DNA of 64,000 nt from Isoetes taiwanensis (GCA_021234155.1 JAJEKV010000183.1:312001-376000); one strand, 5' to 3'; positions 44,400-55,931 are shown, numbered from the stretch's first letter. The notes: a model not told the origin generated them from the letters alone. A program made the numbers and translations.

Positions 44400-44860
44400 C
44401 ATGGTATGATTCCGGTTAGTTAGTGACCTGGAAGTTCTTTCAAATAAATTCTTGTTGTCTCGATGGGATAGACCTATTTGGCAAAAGGTTGCTGGTACTC
44501 TGCCATTTGTTGCTCCAGAGTTTATTGAAGGGTGCATGTGGATCTCTCATTAAAGTGTTCAGGAGCACAGGCTTGCGAATTCTACGTATAAGCTACTTGT
44601 TAACGGTGATATCCTTCCGCCATCCACTAAGTGGTCCCTTCAGCTCCCCCCCTCCTAGTTGGAGACGTATGCGGGCTTGGACTTGGGATAAACTACTCTA
44701 TCCTAAGGTGGTTGTGCTGTGGTCCATAGATGCCCTCGTGTCAATGTGCTTGTCTACAGATTTGATCCTCGAATATCAGCATTCTGCCCAATTTGCAAGA
44801 AAAAGGACGAGACTATTTCCGGATACTTGGAATAAGTTGTCAGAGTGGCAATGCAGAGTG
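44400..44860 (+). pseudogene. Probable LINE C-terminal (zf-RVT-like) fragment
   Basis: Across frameshifts the plus strand reads YKLLVNGDILPPSTKWSLQL and later RISAFCPICKKKDETISGYL near 44770-44825. A C-x2-C followed by E-T and a short helix resembles the zinc-binding domain at the end of plant LINE polyproteins, where a histidine normally follows; here that position is Gly/Tyr. It lies just after the third copy of the LINE-associated repeat, which supports the assignment. Identification is moderate. Confidence 0.45.
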
Positions 44861-46338
44861 GCAATGCAGAGTGGAATAGTGGCACATGAGATATATGACA
44901 ACTCATTGGCACACGTCACATTTTTACAATTCCTTGAAATTTTTTTGGAAAGTCCAAAAATGCCTTTGGGATTTGGCAGTATCTTAATTTGTTTCCTTTG
45001 AGTACTATAAGTCAAGTACGATAAGGGTGCATCCACATAAGGAAAGAGCTGGATTTTCTGCATGAACGATGCCTGTTCTTATTCACCTAATTCCCCGTTT
45101 CATCAAGATTTGTCTTCAAACACCCAAGATTTGTCTTGATGGCAAGAAGACAAAAGCATCATTGCTAGAAGATAAACCCAGTTCAAAATTGGGCAATCAC
45201 GAAGTCTCTGCTACCTTTTGAAGAAAAGGAAGTTGCCCTGGACAACTCTGGTGCATTGAAGATAATGGGAATGCTAATTTTCTAACTGGGTTTGCCATGT
45301 GGCAAAGTCAAGCCGGGATAACGGCCTAATGGGGATGCACCCTAAGCACCTAAAGTTTAGGTATAAGTATATCCAAAACTCATAGCATGTAGAATTGAAG
45401 TGCATTTAAAATTTCGACTAGATAAAGTTATGCAATGCAACTAACCATACATATTATGAGTGACAAAGTTTTGAATAACAAAATGAAATTTGAAAAGCAC
45501 ATTGAGGCCCATTTTTTGAAATTCTAGACAAGTCAAAATATTTCCGACAATTTTCCAGCTTTAAAAGCAAAAAAATCCAGCAAAATAAACTATAAAATGC
45601 CCTATCAATAGTTTATCTCGGCCGTCTTAAATGCATGCCACACGGCATTTTCTCTAGTTACTTAGACTGCTATGTTCAAATGGTGATAGATTGCCACAAA
45701 TAAGCAATAGGCCTTAGGCTAGTTCAAATTATTATCCCGCCCTCCCATCCAATGGGCGGGATAAATTTGAAAAGCATGTCTTTATTTTTTTTTATCTTAT
45801 CTAACCCTATTTGTTTGAAACTAAACCCTATTTGAAAAGAAACGCCTCACTGGCGGATCCAACTCCGGCCCCCAGCAGCCTGGCTCCAACTCCGCCCCAA
45901 TGGCGGATCCAACTCCGGCTCCCTGACTCCAGCGGCTCCAACAGTCCAACTCCGTTCCTCTTCTCCTTTGCAGCTCCCCTAGTTTTCTATTTCCTTTCTG
46001 TCCAGGCCTGATTATTTTTCTATTTCTTTTCCTTTACTTGTGTTTGATTTTTGTTGTGCAACTAGCCGACATCACCAGAGTTCTTGTTGGGTCTTTCTAA
46101 TTTTTTGTTGACAAGGATCTGGGCGGCAGAGGACTTGCAGGTACTCTTGATCTCTGCCATCCATCATCCTTCTTCTACAGTCGATAAGGTTTAAGATGTT
46201 TTTGCAGATTGTGAGCAGAGACAAGGAGTGATGAAGTTGATGCGGTTACCTGGACGAATATCCAGCTTTTTTAATCATGTCCAGGTTAATGCTAGCGCCC
46301 TTGGTTTATTTTCCAGCTTAATTAGATTGTCTTAATCT
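44861..46338. other. No gene seen
   Basis: AT-rich. TGGCGGATCCAACTCCGGC is duplicated (45851 and 45900) in a CT-rich stretch without recognisable coding content. Confidence 0.4.
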
Positions 46339-46346
46339 GTTTGAAG

Positions 46347-46598
46347 CCCGGGGATGTCACATAGTTTAAGGCGTATATAACATGTGAGTGAATCGGGTGG
46401 TGTTTTTTTTTTTACCCTAAACCGTATGTATACATACGGATAGGGGCTTTGCTAGGGGGTTTTTTGGAGGGGAATCCAGTGTAATATGTATACGAGAAGG
46501 GGTGTTTAGAAGATTGGACAAGGCGTATACGAAGGGTTTTTTGCTGACCCCATTAACGCACGTGGCGTATCCTCTTTATAGTAGGTGAAACCCCCAGG
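46347..46598. mobile_element. 252-bp MITE, relative of the one at 30838-31079
   Basis: GTTTGAAG occurs on both sides (46339-46346 and 46599-46606). The ends are inverted: CCCGGGGATGTCAC at the left, and CCTGGGGGTTTCAC as the reverse complement of the right end, about 11 of 14 matching. Size, end sequence, 8-bp duplication and internal phrases (TATACG, GGGGTGTTT, GTATAC) all resemble the MITE at 30.8 kb. Confidence 0.7.
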
Positions 46599-46606
46599 GT
46601 TTGAAG

Positions 46607-47910
46607 TACTTAGATCATTGCTATGACGGAGTACTCTATGAGACTGTGGCAGATGAAGCATATCGAGCTTTCCTTTTTCTTCTTATTTTTTGTTTCTGCA
46701 TGCTTTGCCCAGTAAAAAACGCTACCTAGCATATCTGGTCGGATATTTAGTTCTGAGCTTCCAAGGTAGAGTACTCTTCCTGATATTTATTTTGAAGTAG
46801 TTCATAAAATCTAAAGTCTTACGCTGATTTTCTCTATTTCATACATTGAAGCATTTTTTTTTTCTACGTTTGAAGCAGAGGAGCTCCTTGGTTGATGCGT
46901 TGGGGCCGCTCTGCAACCAGATTCAGCAGAGTTTTACTCCTATATCGGTTGTCCCCTTTGTTTGGCCTTTGCATAGTCTATTTTCTGTTCTGTTAGGTTT
47001 CTGCAACAACTTTTCTTTTCTCTTCTGTTCTGTAATACTATTAGTATATGCAATTTTGTTTTTTAATGTAAAACTAGGTCTAGCATAACATTCTTCACTA
47101 AGTGGAAATAGTCCAGAGTTAAATGTTTTTTTCCTTACCTAGGAAAAGTTCTTAATGCTTGATAACATATGGAAGTGCTCTAGTTGGATGAACAACTTTT
47201 ATCTGGCTTTTGAAAAATAATTTGTTAGCACGTGCTTGTAATGCATATGATGTAAGATTGTTATAGTATCATATCCTGATTGGATCTATTTGGGTTCGAT
47301 TCCCAAAGGGCTATTTAAAACATAAGCAAAGCACAAGTAAACAAAAAGTATGAATTTGATCAAGAGTAGAACAATAAAAAGAACGATGACTAGTTTTCTT
47401 TAGAACCGTATTTGAGAAGCATGTAAAACAACTGTTTTAAAAAACATGTAGATATTTTTTAGAACCATATGTCTTTGTTTGAGAAGCACCACATTTGAAA
47501 ACAATTATTATTTTAAAAAACCACATGTGATTATTCTATTAAACCACATATCATTATTTAATAAAGACGATACTTGAAAACAACTACTATCCACAGGATA
47601 TTCTGTTAAATCACATGTTTTTTTTAGAAAAATAACACTTAAAAACAACAACTATTTTAAGAACCACATGGGGATATTATGTAAAACCACGTGTTATTTT
47701 TTTTATTAAAAACAAAAAAACAACACCTAAAAACAACGCATTGATTTTTTTTAAAAGGCTGTTAATTTTCTATGCATAGACTTTTTATCCAAAAACTATA
47801 TGTTGTTTCTAGCATTTTCGAAACAAAACTATGGGTGACTTTCAAGTGTTGTTTTTTTGCAAAAAAGATACCAAAAAACTACACGTTGAGCAAATTTTGG
47901 GGTTATAGGT
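46607..47910. other. No gene seen; degenerate repeats at the right end
   Basis: No recognisable coding domain up to 47300. From about 47390 to 47760 the phrase AACCACATG or a close form recurs about seven times, 17-100 bp apart, in AT-rich DNA with A/T runs. Such subterminal repeats occur in CACTA-type elements. Their position next to a gene with DUF8039-like domains is suggestive, but no CACTA terminus was found. Confidence 0.45.
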
Positions 47911-48519
47911 TCATCTGCATCTGACACTGCCTCTACAGATTCTATTTGAGCTCAGTGATGAAGGAGCTAGATCAGTGGCATGATATCTTATATCTTGCTG
48001 CGGCCATTCGATAAACGTGCCCACAACCTCTGCTATGTTGTCTGCACCCGCACATGCAATCGGAAGGATATGGGTAGGCACTACAGCCTTAGTAACTTGC
48101 ACTGCTACGTTCAGTGCATCAACATTCTTCCCATGGATGTAAGTTCTATTCAGCCAGCGACCCCTACCAACCACAATATTATTACTGACTAGGTTCACCA
48201 TATTCTTTGTGCTGCTTATTGTCTCAATGAGAGGAGCAGTCAACACCGAGTCTGATGATGATGTAGAGGGACTAGCAGGCAAGTTGGGGGTTTCAGTATC
48301 AGACATTCCAAATGACACAGATGAGGCAGTTTCACAGATTCTCACATCATTTCGAGGCCATTTGATAAATGTCCCCACGACTTCAGCAATATTATCTGTG
48401 CCCGCACACAGAACGGGAAGCACATGGGAGGGCACTATGACTTCAGTGACCTCCACGACCACATTGCTAAATGCAATATTGCTACCATGCAGGTGGCCTC
48501 TGCGCAATTCATGTCCCAA
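47911..48519 (-). CDS. Protein with two tandem DUF8039-like repeats
   Basis: An open minus-strand frame of 202 codons with two similar halves. The first half (residues 1-60) has GHELRRGHLHG, VVVEVTEVIVPSHVLPVLCA and NIAEVVGTFIKWP. The second (about 115-185) has GRGRWLNRTYIHGKN, VAVQVTKAVVPTHILPIACA and NIAEVVGTFIEWP. The pattern H-G, alternating strands, L-P-x-x-C-A, then G-x-F-x-x-W-P resembles the DUF8039 domain found in plant transposon-associated proteins, often linked with CACTA elements or Ulp1 proteases. The halves are separated by a Ser/Thr-rich linker. The start at 48519 is uncertain, because the preceding sequence is close to a possible acceptor region. Function unknown. Confidence 0.55.
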   Translation of the reverse strand: MGHELRRGHLHGSNIAFSNVVVEVTEVIVPSHVLPVLCAGTDNIAEVVGTFIKWPRNDVRICETASSVSFGMSDTETPNLPASPSTSSSDSVLTAPLIETISSTKNMVNLVSNNIVVGRGRWLNRTYIHGKNVDALNVAVQVTKAVVPTHILPIACAGADNIAEVVGTFIEWPQQDIRYHATDLAPSSLSSNRICRGSVRCR

Positions 48520-48639
48520 TTCATGAGAAGGTTACGCAAGGTCCTTTTCCTATAAAATTCAATACAGACACATACTTGTTAAGGACATGCAACCCTCGAT
48601 GACATAGACTTAGTAAAGAATAGCGCGAAAATTAAGACA

Positions 48640-48850
48640 AAAGTACTCGCCATAGGCCAGATGGCGCCCCCCTGCCATTTATGAAATAGTGCAGTCGTGC
48701 CATTTATATCTAATGTAAATGGCGCAGCCGTGCCATATGGCACGACTACGCCATTTACAAGTAAATGGCACAAGTAAATGGCGCGACTGCTCCATTTATC
48801 TGCAAATGGCACAGAGGCGCCATTTCAAAAATAACGCGATAGTGTCATTT
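48640..48850. repeat. Cluster of AAATGGC/GCCATTT motifs with a 44-bp near-palindrome
   Basis: GCCATTT or AAATGGC occurs about nine times within 210 bp in both orientations, often as AAATGGCGC or TGCCATTTA. Positions 48715-48758 form a palindrome of two 22-bp arms with two mismatches, centred on CCATATGG. The arrangement suggests repeated strand-switching duplication or binding sites. It is just upstream of the DUF8039-like gene (minus strand), so it could be its control region. Confidence 0.8.
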
Positions 48851-49597
48851 GCTCAATCTAGTTTGACAAGCACAAAAACATAATGTATTTTCATCTCTAA
48901 TAACTAGATTATGGATTTTTACTAACTTTCTGCTTCAGCAATTATAGAATATGTACCCTTTAAGACATTCAATTGTTGAAAACTAAATTACTCAAGCAAA
49001 ATAGAGAAGATCTACCCTTCAAAACCTGAAATTGTTTAGAATTAACATACTAAAACAAAATAGTCTCTAATCTGGAGGTCATTGTAGATTCAGGATCTGC
49101 CATCAAAGGAATTGATCGCAGCGTCTGCTATTTAGTGAAAATCGCCAAGAATCAAAGAAGCACCTGGTAACAGTTGAAAAATCGCCAGCAAAGAAGGTGA
49201 TGCACTTGCAGAATAAAGTGAAGCGCCTACGGAGTGAAGTGAAGCGCCAGGTAACTGTTGGAGAAGCACCTACAAACCAAGTGAAGCGCCCAAGCGGCGA
49301 GTGTAAATTTATACAGGGTCTTTTTTCATGGGCACTTTGGTTTTTTTTTATCCATATCGAAACTTTGAACGAAGTTAAGAATAATAAACAAGTTGGTATT
49401 AAGGAACATAACTATATAATAAAATGAATAAGTCATTATGTGTCATGAATACACAGACACATAGAATGTCCTTTCATATAGATACCAAAGTTGTAATGAA
49501 CATAAAGCTTTTATAAACCTTACTATGCGAACAACTTTGCTAAAGTAGTATCAGATAGAATTGGCTGAATCAAGGTCAAATCAGCCGTTGGATCTTT
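48851..49597. other. No gene seen; short GTGAAGCGCC repeats
   Basis: Four copies of GTGAAGCGCC occur at 49218-49290. The remainder is AT-rich without recognisable domains. Confidence 0.4.
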
Positions 49598-49815
49598 TCA
49601 TAATATCTTCATCAGAACATAGAACATATGTTTGCAAGGAGTATAATTGTTCTTCAATGCCTTGCTTCGAAACTCAGGGCAAGTGCAAGCAGGCTCTTTC
49701 TTGATGCTGACAGTATATGTTTGCGACTCCCTCTCCAAAAGAAAATCAACATGCCGATTTACCTGTAGCACATACGGAGTTACACTAATGTTACCCATAT
49801 CTTTGCTTCTTTCCA
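49598..49815 (-). pseudogene. SWIM zinc finger of transposase copy 2 (separated from its core)
   Basis: The minus strand encodes DMGNISVTPYVLQVN, HVDFLLERESQTYTVSIKKE, then ACTCPEFRSKAL and CKHMFYVLMKIL. This C-x-C...C-x-H SWIM finger corresponds to the C-terminus of the transposase at 2949-6206. The matching core is 9 kb away at 58765-60170 on the same strand. The gap is explained by the inverted-repeat-flanked insertion between them. The frame continues artificially into the insertion. Confidence 0.78.
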
Positions 49816-50525
49816 AGTTAACAAAGTTTAAAATGAAACGCACTTATTTGCTGGAAACGCACTTCAAAAGGAATCTTTGAAAGATTCCCTAAAATTCCCT
49901 TAAAAAAGTCCATTTTTAAGATTTTTTTGTGACAGGTGTGACAATTTAAGTAATTTAGGTACCATTTTTGAGGGGTTGATTGAACATAACTTTCGTGCAA
50001 AAATTTTAAATAGCAATTTTCATCCTCCTAAACTAGAACAAAAAATAGTTACTTTTATAAAGTGTAGCAAAAAAGGGGCAATAAAAAAAATAGCAAGGGT
50101 AGTAGAGTGACAAAGAAGTGATATATTCAAGGTTGTGAAAATTGTACAAAATTATGAACAAAATTGTCAAAAAATATAGGATATTTTGACGGACAATCAT
50201 CACCGCACTTTCATTTCTTTACATGTTCGAAGTCATCGGACAAACTTACATTTTGCAAACAAGATCGGGATGCATCTCATCCTCGACTCATTTATTCCCC
50301 GATCACTTTCGAGCCTTCATCCTCAGCTTCACTCTCAAAGACCTTTGGATGTACTCGATCGATCTTCTTCCTCACCGTCTACAAGTGAGTCTTCATCATC
50401 ATCTTTTTTTTGGCCCTTTTTTTGGCTTGTTTGTCTAATCCACATGCGTTGAATTTTATTAAAGTTTGAGTGACCATACGTAACTTATTAGTGAAGAAAT
50501 GTAACAAAGTCATATGCAAGAACCT

Positions 50526-52420
50526 TCACTCGGATAGATCTATGACAGCCCAAGCATTTGCTTTGGACTTTGCTCTCTTTCCCACTCCTGTTTTTACCAT
50601 CTCCAAAGTATAACTCCCACTGAAAGCATTGGCAGCAGTCGTTCTCATCCAGTGCACTTTTAATTGAGTGGGAATTCCATCCTCTCTTGTTACCTCCAGT
50701 ACTTTAGCTAGCCAGAACGGCTTCCCAGACTCATCATTATCAGCTGGGACAGCTATGAGCATTCCTTTCTGAATCTCGGAGAGATGAACCGGATACTTTC
50801 GAGCAACTTGTTGTCTTTCGGCGTCTAGGGCGGTGTACATGACTCTGTCATCTTCATCCGAAGCTAGCCAATATCTGCAGATGTTCCTCTTGATTCTCAA
50901 CTTGCAGAGGGAGGGTTTGCCTAGATGGCCAGTTGAATGTAACTGGTCTTCGACCTTGTAATGAAGCTTGCAACATGTCACGTTGCCGAGAAAAAAATTG
51001 AGGCCACCATAAAGCATCTGCCTCCCCAAAGTGGTTAGAGCAGGACTGAATACTTGTCTCAATACAATCCAATGATTTATTTGAGTCAAATGCTCTTCCC
51101 TCCTTTTTACTCTTTGTGATTTCTTTCAAGCTTTTTAGAGGCATTTATTCTGCAGAGAGCATGGAACTAGTATTGGGGATGTTTTGTAATGAATTGAATA
51201 CCAACACCGGGTCGCCAATCGCAAGGATGTGGCATATTTCTTTCCTTGTAAGATGGCCTTGCCATCTACAAGTGAAATTTTGATCCGATCTTTGGAATGT
51301 AATGTTTCTCAAGGGCTCAATAGCACGGTGACCTAGTTGATCTCTTGAAAAATCCATTCCTTGAAATCATAAGTTTCTTCCAATAACTCGATGTCCGGAC
51401 GAGGATTGTAGGAATCTTGGATGACCTCAATCATGGTGGCAGGGGCTTAGAGCTTTTTTTCGAAAGCAAGACGTTTAGAGAACCTCTTGAACATCGATCA
51501 ATTTGGTCGTGTGTATGACCAACAAGCGGGAAACCAATCTTCACCTTCTTGAAGATTTGTTTCTCTACTAGCATACCACAAAGAAGCAAACAACGCCGAT
51601 TCTTATTTTCCCTTGTCGTGTTATCTAGTGAAGATCTGAACCGTGCAGTATATGTTCTAGATTGGAAAGAAGCTTATTCAATATTGTGATAGTGAGATTT
51701 GGATCAGCATGAATGTTTGGATAATTCAAAAATGCCTTGCAAGATAGTTTTCCATTAAATACCATAGCACCAACAACATGCGATGTATGAAATCTTCTTC
51801 AAGAAGATCCTTAGGCACATTGACAAAATGTGGTAGGGTGGTCTTCTTACCGTCCATTCCATCAATAACAACCGATATGTAGTTGAGTGGTTGTTCAAAG
51901 GCTTTCTTCCTATGTTTTGTCAATTTTCTCCTTTCCAAAGATTGTTGTTCTCTCGTTTGTTTGGTTTCTCCTTCAATGCATCCGAAAGGAAAACATGTTT
52001 AGGAAAGAACCTACTTTTAAGTAGAACTAGGCAAGAACACGCCCCGGAAGCTTACTTTTAGTGTGAAGTGTCCTTGCATTTTGTCTCTCGAGCTTTTAAT
52101 TTGAGCATGTAGCACAAACAGACATCCTATGCTTTCTAGGAATGGCCACACGAGAAAACTCTTTTTTTTCCGCGATGAAAGTAAGAGTAGCGATAAAAGC
52201 GTTCTCCGGCCTCAACACACATCTCCTTATAATTATCGTAGACTTCTTGTTTCGCGGAAATTGTCACTCAAGTGGTACATAGGGCTGTTAGGGAGTTTCT
52301 CACAAGACTCCTTAAAGAAACCTTCCATCCAGGAAACACATTGAAGAGCATGAATTCTGGTTATGCCTCCTGAATGGCAGTAGTCATTGATGCCTGGATT
52401 CTTGTCAAGCCTTTTCTTCA
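50526..52420 (-). pseudogene. DUF7869-type transposase-like gene
   Basis: On the minus strand, with introns or frameshifts, these blocks appear in order: FFKESCEKLPNSPMYHL and a helix VYDNYKEMCVEAGERFY (about 52330-52190); a Cys block, RKHRMSVCATC (about 52140-52100); YISVVIDGMDGKKTTLPHF (about 51880); NGKLSCKAFLNYPNIHADPN; ENKNRR and VGHTHDQIDRCSRGS (about 51600-51490); and a C-terminal barrel, GMLIAVPADNDESGKPFWLA then LKVHWMRTT (50760-50640). D-G-M-D, E-N-K-N and V-G-H-T-H-x-x-I-D are the signature of DUF7869, a transposase-like nuclease domain of plant and invertebrate mobile elements. The last 187-residue frame is open and ends at 50526. Frameshifts near 51750 and stops elsewhere suggest a decayed gene. 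It may have mobilised the surrounding element. Confidence 0.65.
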
Positions 52421-53388
52421 GCGGTCAAGTCGCTCGGCCGCCTAAAGCATGAATCAATTTGAAGGCCGTTTGCCCGGGCGACGGTGTGGCCACCAGTCAC
52501 CGGTAAGTAAACTTCTCACCATCATCCGCCTAATATTGAAGGCTAAGTAGCCCCTTTGGTCTAGCAGAGTCATTGAACTGTAACTATCACGAAGCAACCT
52601 CAATTCCTTTAGTCCAATCTTAAGCAAACAACGTTGAGAACAACAGAGCTTTGTATGTGTTGCCCCTTAAAGTGAGCCTCGTCCATGAGTTTCTTTCTTC
52701 TAACGGTTGTACATCTTTGTCTTGTGTAAGTTACGCTTTAAGATTTTTTACTTGCAGGGGCTTTGAATTCGAACATGGAGTCTTGTGGCTTTGGTAGGTC
52801 CTCGTCTGAGACATCAACATGAGGTGTTTCTTCGTCTGAGAGATCAACATGAGGTGTACTTGTAGATGCTGAGAGGTTTGATGTGGGCAAGGCACAGGGG
52901 AGGTGCTTTCCCTCTCTGCGGGAAAAAGTGTCGAGGTCGGTGACGTAGTTGACCAGCTCACGAAGTGTCGTGAGAACCGGGGAGTTGCGTGTCGCCGACC
53001 GCTCCCACTTGTTGTAGTACCATTTAGCTTAAAATGGATGGAGTTGGTGTGATTTGCCTCCGTGGGAGGGAGCCTACTGTGGACTATGGGCTTAACGCAC
53101 TAAAATGAATTGGAGGAGGTAGTCTGACCTCTCTAGCCTGAGGCGGGGTGAAACGCATTGGTGGGGGGGCGACGCGTTGAGCAGGGTGTGGTGGAGTAAA
53201 TTGAGTGGTGGTGGAAGCCGAGGTGGTCTTGCCGGAGTAAACTCAACGAGCTGGGTGTTGGAATGTCGGATGTAGAATATTCGTGGCTACTTCACGGTGT
53301 CGTTGAGGAGGTGTGAAAGCCATTGCGGGGGAGGAAGCCTGCGAACGTGAGTTGAGGCTCGGGGTTCTTTTTCTCTCGAGCCATACGG
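52421..53388. other. Possible 5' exons of the DUF7869-type gene; nothing defined
   Basis: A GC-richer stretch with short frames but no domain. It is bounded on the right by the first palindrome array. The minus-strand gene probably begins here (between about 52430 and 53000), opposite to the plus-strand gene starting at 53718. Confidence 0.35.
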
Positions 53389-54229
53389 TATAAATTTATA
53401 CAGAGTTGGTATAAATTTATACGAGGGAAGAAAAACTTAAATGCTAGATCAGTATAAATTTATCACGGAGATGGTATAAATTTATACGAGCAGGAGGGCA
53501 ACATAGAACGAGCGGTATAAATTTATAACGAAAACTCCACCGACACTTGTATTGAAAACTTTATGGAGAAGCTATATGAAGCGGCACTTAGAGAGGTACT
53601 TGCAGGGCGCGCCACCCTATTTTCTATATAATGCAGCTTTCAGTCGAAGGCTGCGGTCGCGGCTTATATACCCCCCTTATTTGCTATCCGAGCGTCTATA
53701 CGGGGTCTATACTCGCCATGGCCACGTAAGTCTACTACCCGTATTGTTCTAGTTTCTCTTTGTTTTAATGCTAGAGTGTAAGCGCTACGGTATAAATTTA
53801 TCTGCGATATGGTTACGGATGGGTATAAATTTATACCGCTCGAGCACTAGCCGGTATAAATTTATACCGTTCGAACCACCATCGTTATAAATTTATACCG
53901 AGCAGTTACGGATCGGTATAAATTTATACCGCCGCGGTATAAGCCGGTATAAATTTATACCGCTCAGAATACGATCGGTATAAATTTATACCGATATAGT
54001 TCCGGATCGGTATAAATTTATCTGCAGTGCTCGGCGGTATAAATTTATACCGGATTCAAACACGATAGGATATAAATTTATACCGCCGAGCACCGCGGTA
54101 TAAATTTATACCGATCGGTGTTTCGAACGGTATAAATTTATACCGCCGAGCACCGCGTATAAATTTATATCGATCAGAATTGTTCGGTATAAATTTATAC
54201 CGCTGCGTTCTCGGCGGTATAAATTTATA
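53389..54229. repeat. Palindrome arrays A and B between two divergent genes and in intron 1
   Basis: The core TATAAATTTATA, usually extended to CGGTATAAATTTATACCG, occurs five times at 53389-53527 (spacings 21, 43, 21 and 41) and fifteen times at 53791-54229. Starts in the second group: 53791, 53824, 53855, 53887, 53917, 53948, 53979, 54011, 54038, 54071, 54099, 54131, 54158, 54188 and 54218; spacing 27-33, mean about 30.5. Spacers are GC-rich and partly repeated (GAGCACCGCG, TTACGGATCG). Each copy is an almost perfect palindrome, while the spacers are not. One isolated copy lies at 54850. Confidence 0.95.
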
Positions 54230-55870
54230 CCGATCCGTAACCATTTTGGAATCTTGGTGTCTAGTGCTTAAAGAAGTGTCATTAAACCTTAAAATTTCAA
54301 AGTAATATTCTTGCGCTTTTAAGCTTAAATAACACAAAAAAGTGATAATTTAGTGTAGATTTTATGCTCTTTTCGCCTCTATTTTACTGTTTTTATGGTA
54401 CAAAAGGTCGAAAAAGGTTCTGTTTCTTGCATAAAAATGGCCTTCTTTACGCTTTTTCCAGCCCCAGGATCAAGTTTGTAAACAAGGGCCAGTCATCAAA
54501 GGCTGCACCAATAGAGCCACAGACATACGAACTGAAAGACCAGACGTGGTACGTCCACAGGGGTGCAAGGGAGAGCAAACCCACTGAGGCGTACCTTTAC
54601 TTGTGTCATCAATCAGGGAAGGGCAAGTACAAGAGTGACGATTATTACCCTGCCGGCGAAATTATCAACCTTATTGCTACAGAGGTCGATGATGAAATCT
54701 TAATGAAGTGCATGCATGACAAGGGGGAAGTCTTTTACGTTCTTGAAAGTAAAATGCTTCGAATAAGCATGTGCAAACCCAAAGATGTGCAAGAGTACGT
54801 ATCTGACAATTACAAGAGTGGCCATGTAAGTATTGTTTAGTGTCTTTACGTATAAATTTATACCGGGTCATCTTCCTAACTTAACCCCGCCAGACAGGAT
54901 ATAGTGGACATTTTAATGTCGGTTGTGCTTTTATGAAGAAACAAAGTTGGTCAAAGGTCTCGGGCAACCCGAATCCCTATCGAAGAGTTTGAAGAGAAGG
55001 ACGAGGAAGTAGAAGAAGAAGAGGAAGAGGAACCAGTGGTAACAAAGGGAAAGGGTAGAAAGCATTCCCTCGTAGTAGATACACAGGCTCCTACAAAAAA
55101 GAAATCTAGAGGCACAAAGGGTTTGACTATAGAGGAGTCAACGAAGCTCTTGAGTAAGGCTCTGGGGAGCGAGATATTGTTGTGAAGCCCGCAGATAAAT
55201 CAAGTGCTATTCTCAAGCTGGTGAATGACACTAAACCGCTAAAGCAAACTATTTCTTTGACATTGAGCACCATTAAGAGGCCACCTAAAAATGAAGATGG
55301 GGGTCGAGTGCTACAGTCCGGAAGTCAGTATAGCGGCACATGTGGCTATCTTTGAAACAAAGAATGAGAAGAAATCCTCATGCCCATGTGTCGCCACTAG
55401 TTGTTATGGTGGGATGTGGAGTCAATGCAACCAACTAAAAGATTACAAGAAGGTGACTTCGAAGATTACACATACCACGTTCTTGGAGGCACACATAGTT
55501 ACAAGGCAAGGAAAGAACTAGCAAAAGAGGAAAGCCAGAACGAAGTGTGGAAGCCGAGAAGCACATATATACGTTGGTGTAACAGATGAAGAAGCAAAAG
55601 TCATTGCCGTGAGTCATAATCTCGACAATGACTTTGATTAAAATGAGTTTAATAGACAAGATCCGTTTCATGCACCGTGAGTAGTGATGCGTGGAATTTA
55701 AACAAATGTATGGAGAGGATTTTAAAAGCAAAGAACAAAGCTGCGGGGAGCCGAGAAGCCTGCGTGATGAAATCTTTGCCTCAGCTATGACTATGATAAG
55801 AAGCCCATTATGGCAAGTAAAGCAACACGATAACTACTTTTCACCGGCATTCAGGGAGATGGTCAAGTAA
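53718..55870 (+). pseudogene. ParB-methyltransferase gene, N-terminal and ParB-like part
   Basis: A mini-exon (GCC ATG GCC AC|GTAAGT, 53718-53725) joins in frame across the array-bearing intron to exon 2 (54462-54825, acceptor TTTTTCCAG, donor GTAAGTATT), which reads PRIKFVNKGQ, QTWYVHRGARESKPTEAYLY and LIATEVDDEILMKCMHDKGE. Exon 3 (acceptor near 54893) reads GHFNVGCAFMKKQSW, then an acidic run and a basic nuclear-type stretch (APTKKKSRGTKGLT). At 55310-55690 a ParB-like signature appears: YTYHVLGGTHSYKARKELAK, then YVGVTDEEAKVIAVSHNLDN, then MSLIDKIRFMHRE. G-G-x-H at a strand end, A-x-x-x-L, and the D-E-E-A-x-x-I-A-x-x-H-N segment are found in ParB/Srx-type domains. Frameshifts near 54960, 55180, 55310, 55570 and 55640 make it a pseudogene. 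The exon ends near 55868 at GTAAGA. Confidence 0.5.
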
Positions 55871-55931
55871 GAAGTCGCTCTTCTTTCTATGTTTTGTAGT
55901 GTTTAGCGTGTATACAGTGCCGCCAAGACGG

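Noticed and set aside
53389-54229. CRISPR array
   Set aside because: Spacing is regular, but the repeated unit is an AT-rich palindrome, the spacers are only 10-15 bp and partly repeat each other, and the context is eukaryotic with introns.
54056-54337. Minus-strand protein with RYKFIP repeats
   Set aside because: The repeats are the translation of the TATAAATTTATACC palindrome array; not a real coding repeat.
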